This document shows, in pieces, positions 62,123 through 64,000 of a DNA stretch of 64,000 nucleotides. The stretch covers positions 37,491,599 to 37,555,598 of the forward strand of contig NC_061770.1 of the NCBI RefSeq assembly GCF_022458985.1. Direction: 5' to 3'. Both the position numbers and the translations under genes were made by a program. Numbering within the stretch: position 1 is the first letter of the stretch; each line of letters opens with the position of its first letter. The stretch comes from Mugil cephalus. Its lineage: Eukaryota > Chordata > Actinopteri > Mugiliformes > Mugilidae. Under the pieces are notes generated by a model that saw nothing but the letters and a program-made list of their open reading frames with translations, did no database searches and was not told where the DNA came from.

Positions 62123-62130
62123 TTTAAAAG
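62123..62130 (+). promoter_or_regulatory. TATA-like element of gene L
   Basis: TTTAAAAG lies 70 bp before the start codon, as in I, J and K. Confidence 0.5.
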
Positions 62131-62192
62131 CTCACCCTTCATGGGTTCATTGCATTTGCGGACATTGCAGAGCTCCAGTCATACTCACAACC

Positions 62193-63479
62193 ATGAACTT
62201 CACCCTAATAACAGCTTTTAATCTCTGCAGCCTCTGTAAGTACTGACTTTAATTGTTCCTAACTTCACTCCTCAAAGTATTGTTGTATGGTTAGTCTGTC
62301 ATCATTTAATACATTCACTTGCTACTTGACTTTCTTCATTTTATTTACCTCATGTCACTTTAAAACAAGTAACTCTGTTGTTTCTCTGTTGGTTTCAGGC
62401 TGGTTCTCTGTCTCAGGTTCTGGGGTTCAGACTCTGGACGTCCAGTCGGGTCAAGACGTCACACTTACATGCTCTAATGTTGACCAGTATGATACTGTGA
62501 TAATGTGGTTCAGAGTGGTCGATCAAACATCAGATGGTTTTATTTGTTCTATGGACCCATCTGGCAAAGTTCAAACAACGAATGATCAATTCTCAAATGA
62601 AAAATATGAAACAAGTTCTAACAGCTCCTCTTTCTTTCTCAAAATCAAGTCTCTGGATTTATCAGACTCTGGGTTGTATGTCTATGGAATTATCAGACCT
62701 GGAAATCTACTTTTAAGTAGGACACATTTAAAGACTCATGGTAAGTGTCTTTACTTTTATTGGTACATTTTGTTTGGTCAAGTCATTTTCTAATTATGAT
62801 ACAAAGAGATGATTTGATATAAATCATCCAAAAATAAAATCAAGTATGAAATAATCTTTATTAATTTAAAAGTCACTAATGAACCTGATGGTAACATGGA
62901 CAACGAATATAAACATAACAGTTTCCCTAATATTTTGTGTTGTAAAAACTGAGACTTACTTTCTTTCTTGTAACTTGTCTTTGTTCTAAAGAGTCTGATG
63001 AAATGGTAAAGCTGGTGAGTGTGGCCCTGGGTGGACTGACTGTTGTCCTTGTAATGGTCATCATTGGTCTGGTTGTTCAAATCATGAAGCTCAAAAAAGG
63101 TACCTAGGCTTTTATTTTATACTATATTCTCAAAAGTAGTTAATGATCATTAACCAAATGTTTTGTTTCTGTCACTCAGCTCAAGAAGAACAGAATCCAG
63201 AACGTCAGGTAAATCATTTTCTTGTTTCATAAACATTTCCTAAAGTTACCCTCCATATGATTTGCTAATGTAGTTTATGTCCAGGGGAGAACACAAACAT
63301 GTGTCTATTACAACTGTAAAAAGTCTTGCTCCATTCTAACTTGGCCTTTAATAGACCTCTAAATGTTGTTTTCACAGAGTTGTGGTTTTGACGACCTGAA
63401 CTACGTTGCAGCGTCAACTAGAAAGAGAGTTAAAAGAAGAGAGTTGGAGACAAATGTTGTTTATGCTGCAAAGAGATAG
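62193..63479 (+). CDS. Single-V receptor L (V type 1, tail type 2), core cysteine and stalk donor lost
   Basis: Exons: leader 62193-62235 (MNFTLITAFNLCSL), V 62399-62740, stalk 62873-62914, TM 62992-63099, linker 63180-63208 and tail 63378-63479. The V domain is type 1, close to I (VIMWFRVV, FICSMD), but the second core cysteine is tyrosine (GLYVYG against GLYVCG in I), so the central disulphide cannot form. The stalk exon is followed by AT instead of GT, so it is probably skipped; the phases allow this and give about 207 residues. The tail is type 2: LNYVAA keeps the tyrosine but has alanine at +3, outside the ITIM consensus; VVYAAK follows. AATAAA is at 63574-63579. It may be a decaying gene. 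Confidence 0.65.
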
Positions 63480-64000
63480 AATCAGGAGAAACTGGACATG
63501 ATGTTGTGTTGTATTAATATGTTTTGTGGCTCTGGATGGTTTGTTGATGTGAGGAAGAAAAGTCTAATGCTGCAATAAAGATAAAATATTCATTCATCGT
63601 CATATTCTTTCTATAATTAACTTTAAAAAGAAAAAAACAAACATATGATCAGTGTTTAATAGAGAAGGAGCTGGTAAAATCACTGACATATGTCTGGATT
63701 GGCTCAATCTGACCTGTTAACAGGAAGAGACAACATGTGGTCTGAACCCAACTCTTATCTGTAACACATTTGTAAACAAGTTTGTGGAAGAACATTTAGG
63801 ACAGTGTGGAAAATATAAAAGTAACAGATAATTTCTCTGCATCATTAGTCAGGTGCCAATCAAAGGAAGTCTTAACTTCAGCTCTAAACATCACAAAATC
63901 CCTCAGGGTGTGTTGCATAATTACATACAAAATCACATTCAGAGTCTAATAATGAAAAGTTTTAATAAGTATTAATTGTTGAAGTTTTTAACCACAGTAA
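63480..64000. other. 3' flank of L
   Basis: About 63480-63830 matches the J flank and 63835-64000 matches 41296-41465 downstream of I. The array therefore probably goes on past the window. No gene is seen. Confidence 0.6.

Overview
The window is teleost fish nuclear DNA. The genes have small phase-1 exons with GT/AG introns, and the transposons are Tc1-like, hAT-like, L2-, L1- and Rex/CR1-like. There are no bacterial operons, rRNA, tRNA or CRISPR. The coding content is an innate immune-receptor cluster made of two tandem families of immunoglobulin-superfamily membrane receptors.

Region 1 (1-23.3 kb) holds seven novel immune-type receptor (NITR) genes, called A to G here. A typical gene has a leader exon, a V domain ending in a J-like motif, an I-type domain with six cysteines and its own J-like motif, a transmembrane (TM) exon and short tail exons with tyrosine motifs. 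A (partial), B, C, D, E and F are on the plus strand; G is on the minus strand. C, D, E and F carry ITIMs and look inhibitory. A has a TxYxxV motif. B has lost its TM splice acceptor and part of its tail. G has no tyrosine tail but has an arginine inside its TM helix, the design of an activating, adaptor-coupled NITR.

Region 2 (24.8-64 kb) holds a second family with one V domain, a small stalk exon, a TM exon, a linker exon and a basic tail with an LNYAAL/V-type ITIM plus a VVYAA motif. Genes H, I, J, K and L have all the parts. A remnant, M (33.1-34.1 kb), lacks leader and V exons, and one H-type tail exon stands alone at 47.8 kb. I could not assign this family to a named group. Two V types and two tail types occur in all four combinations: I = V1/tail1, L = V1/tail2, K = V2/tail1, J = V2/tail2. 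The switch lies at the 3' side of the linker exon. J and L carry damaged signalling or folding residues, and I and L have impaired stalk exons.

The rest is duplicated flank and transposon debris: a block at about 27.3-31.9 kb repeated at 47.5-51.2 kb, hAT-like elements nested in Tc1 copies with 8-bp target duplications, antisense L2 and L1 LINEs, MITEs and microsatellites. Shared insertions between paralogous copies give a relative order of duplication events. No retroviral, LTR or Polinton remains were recognised.
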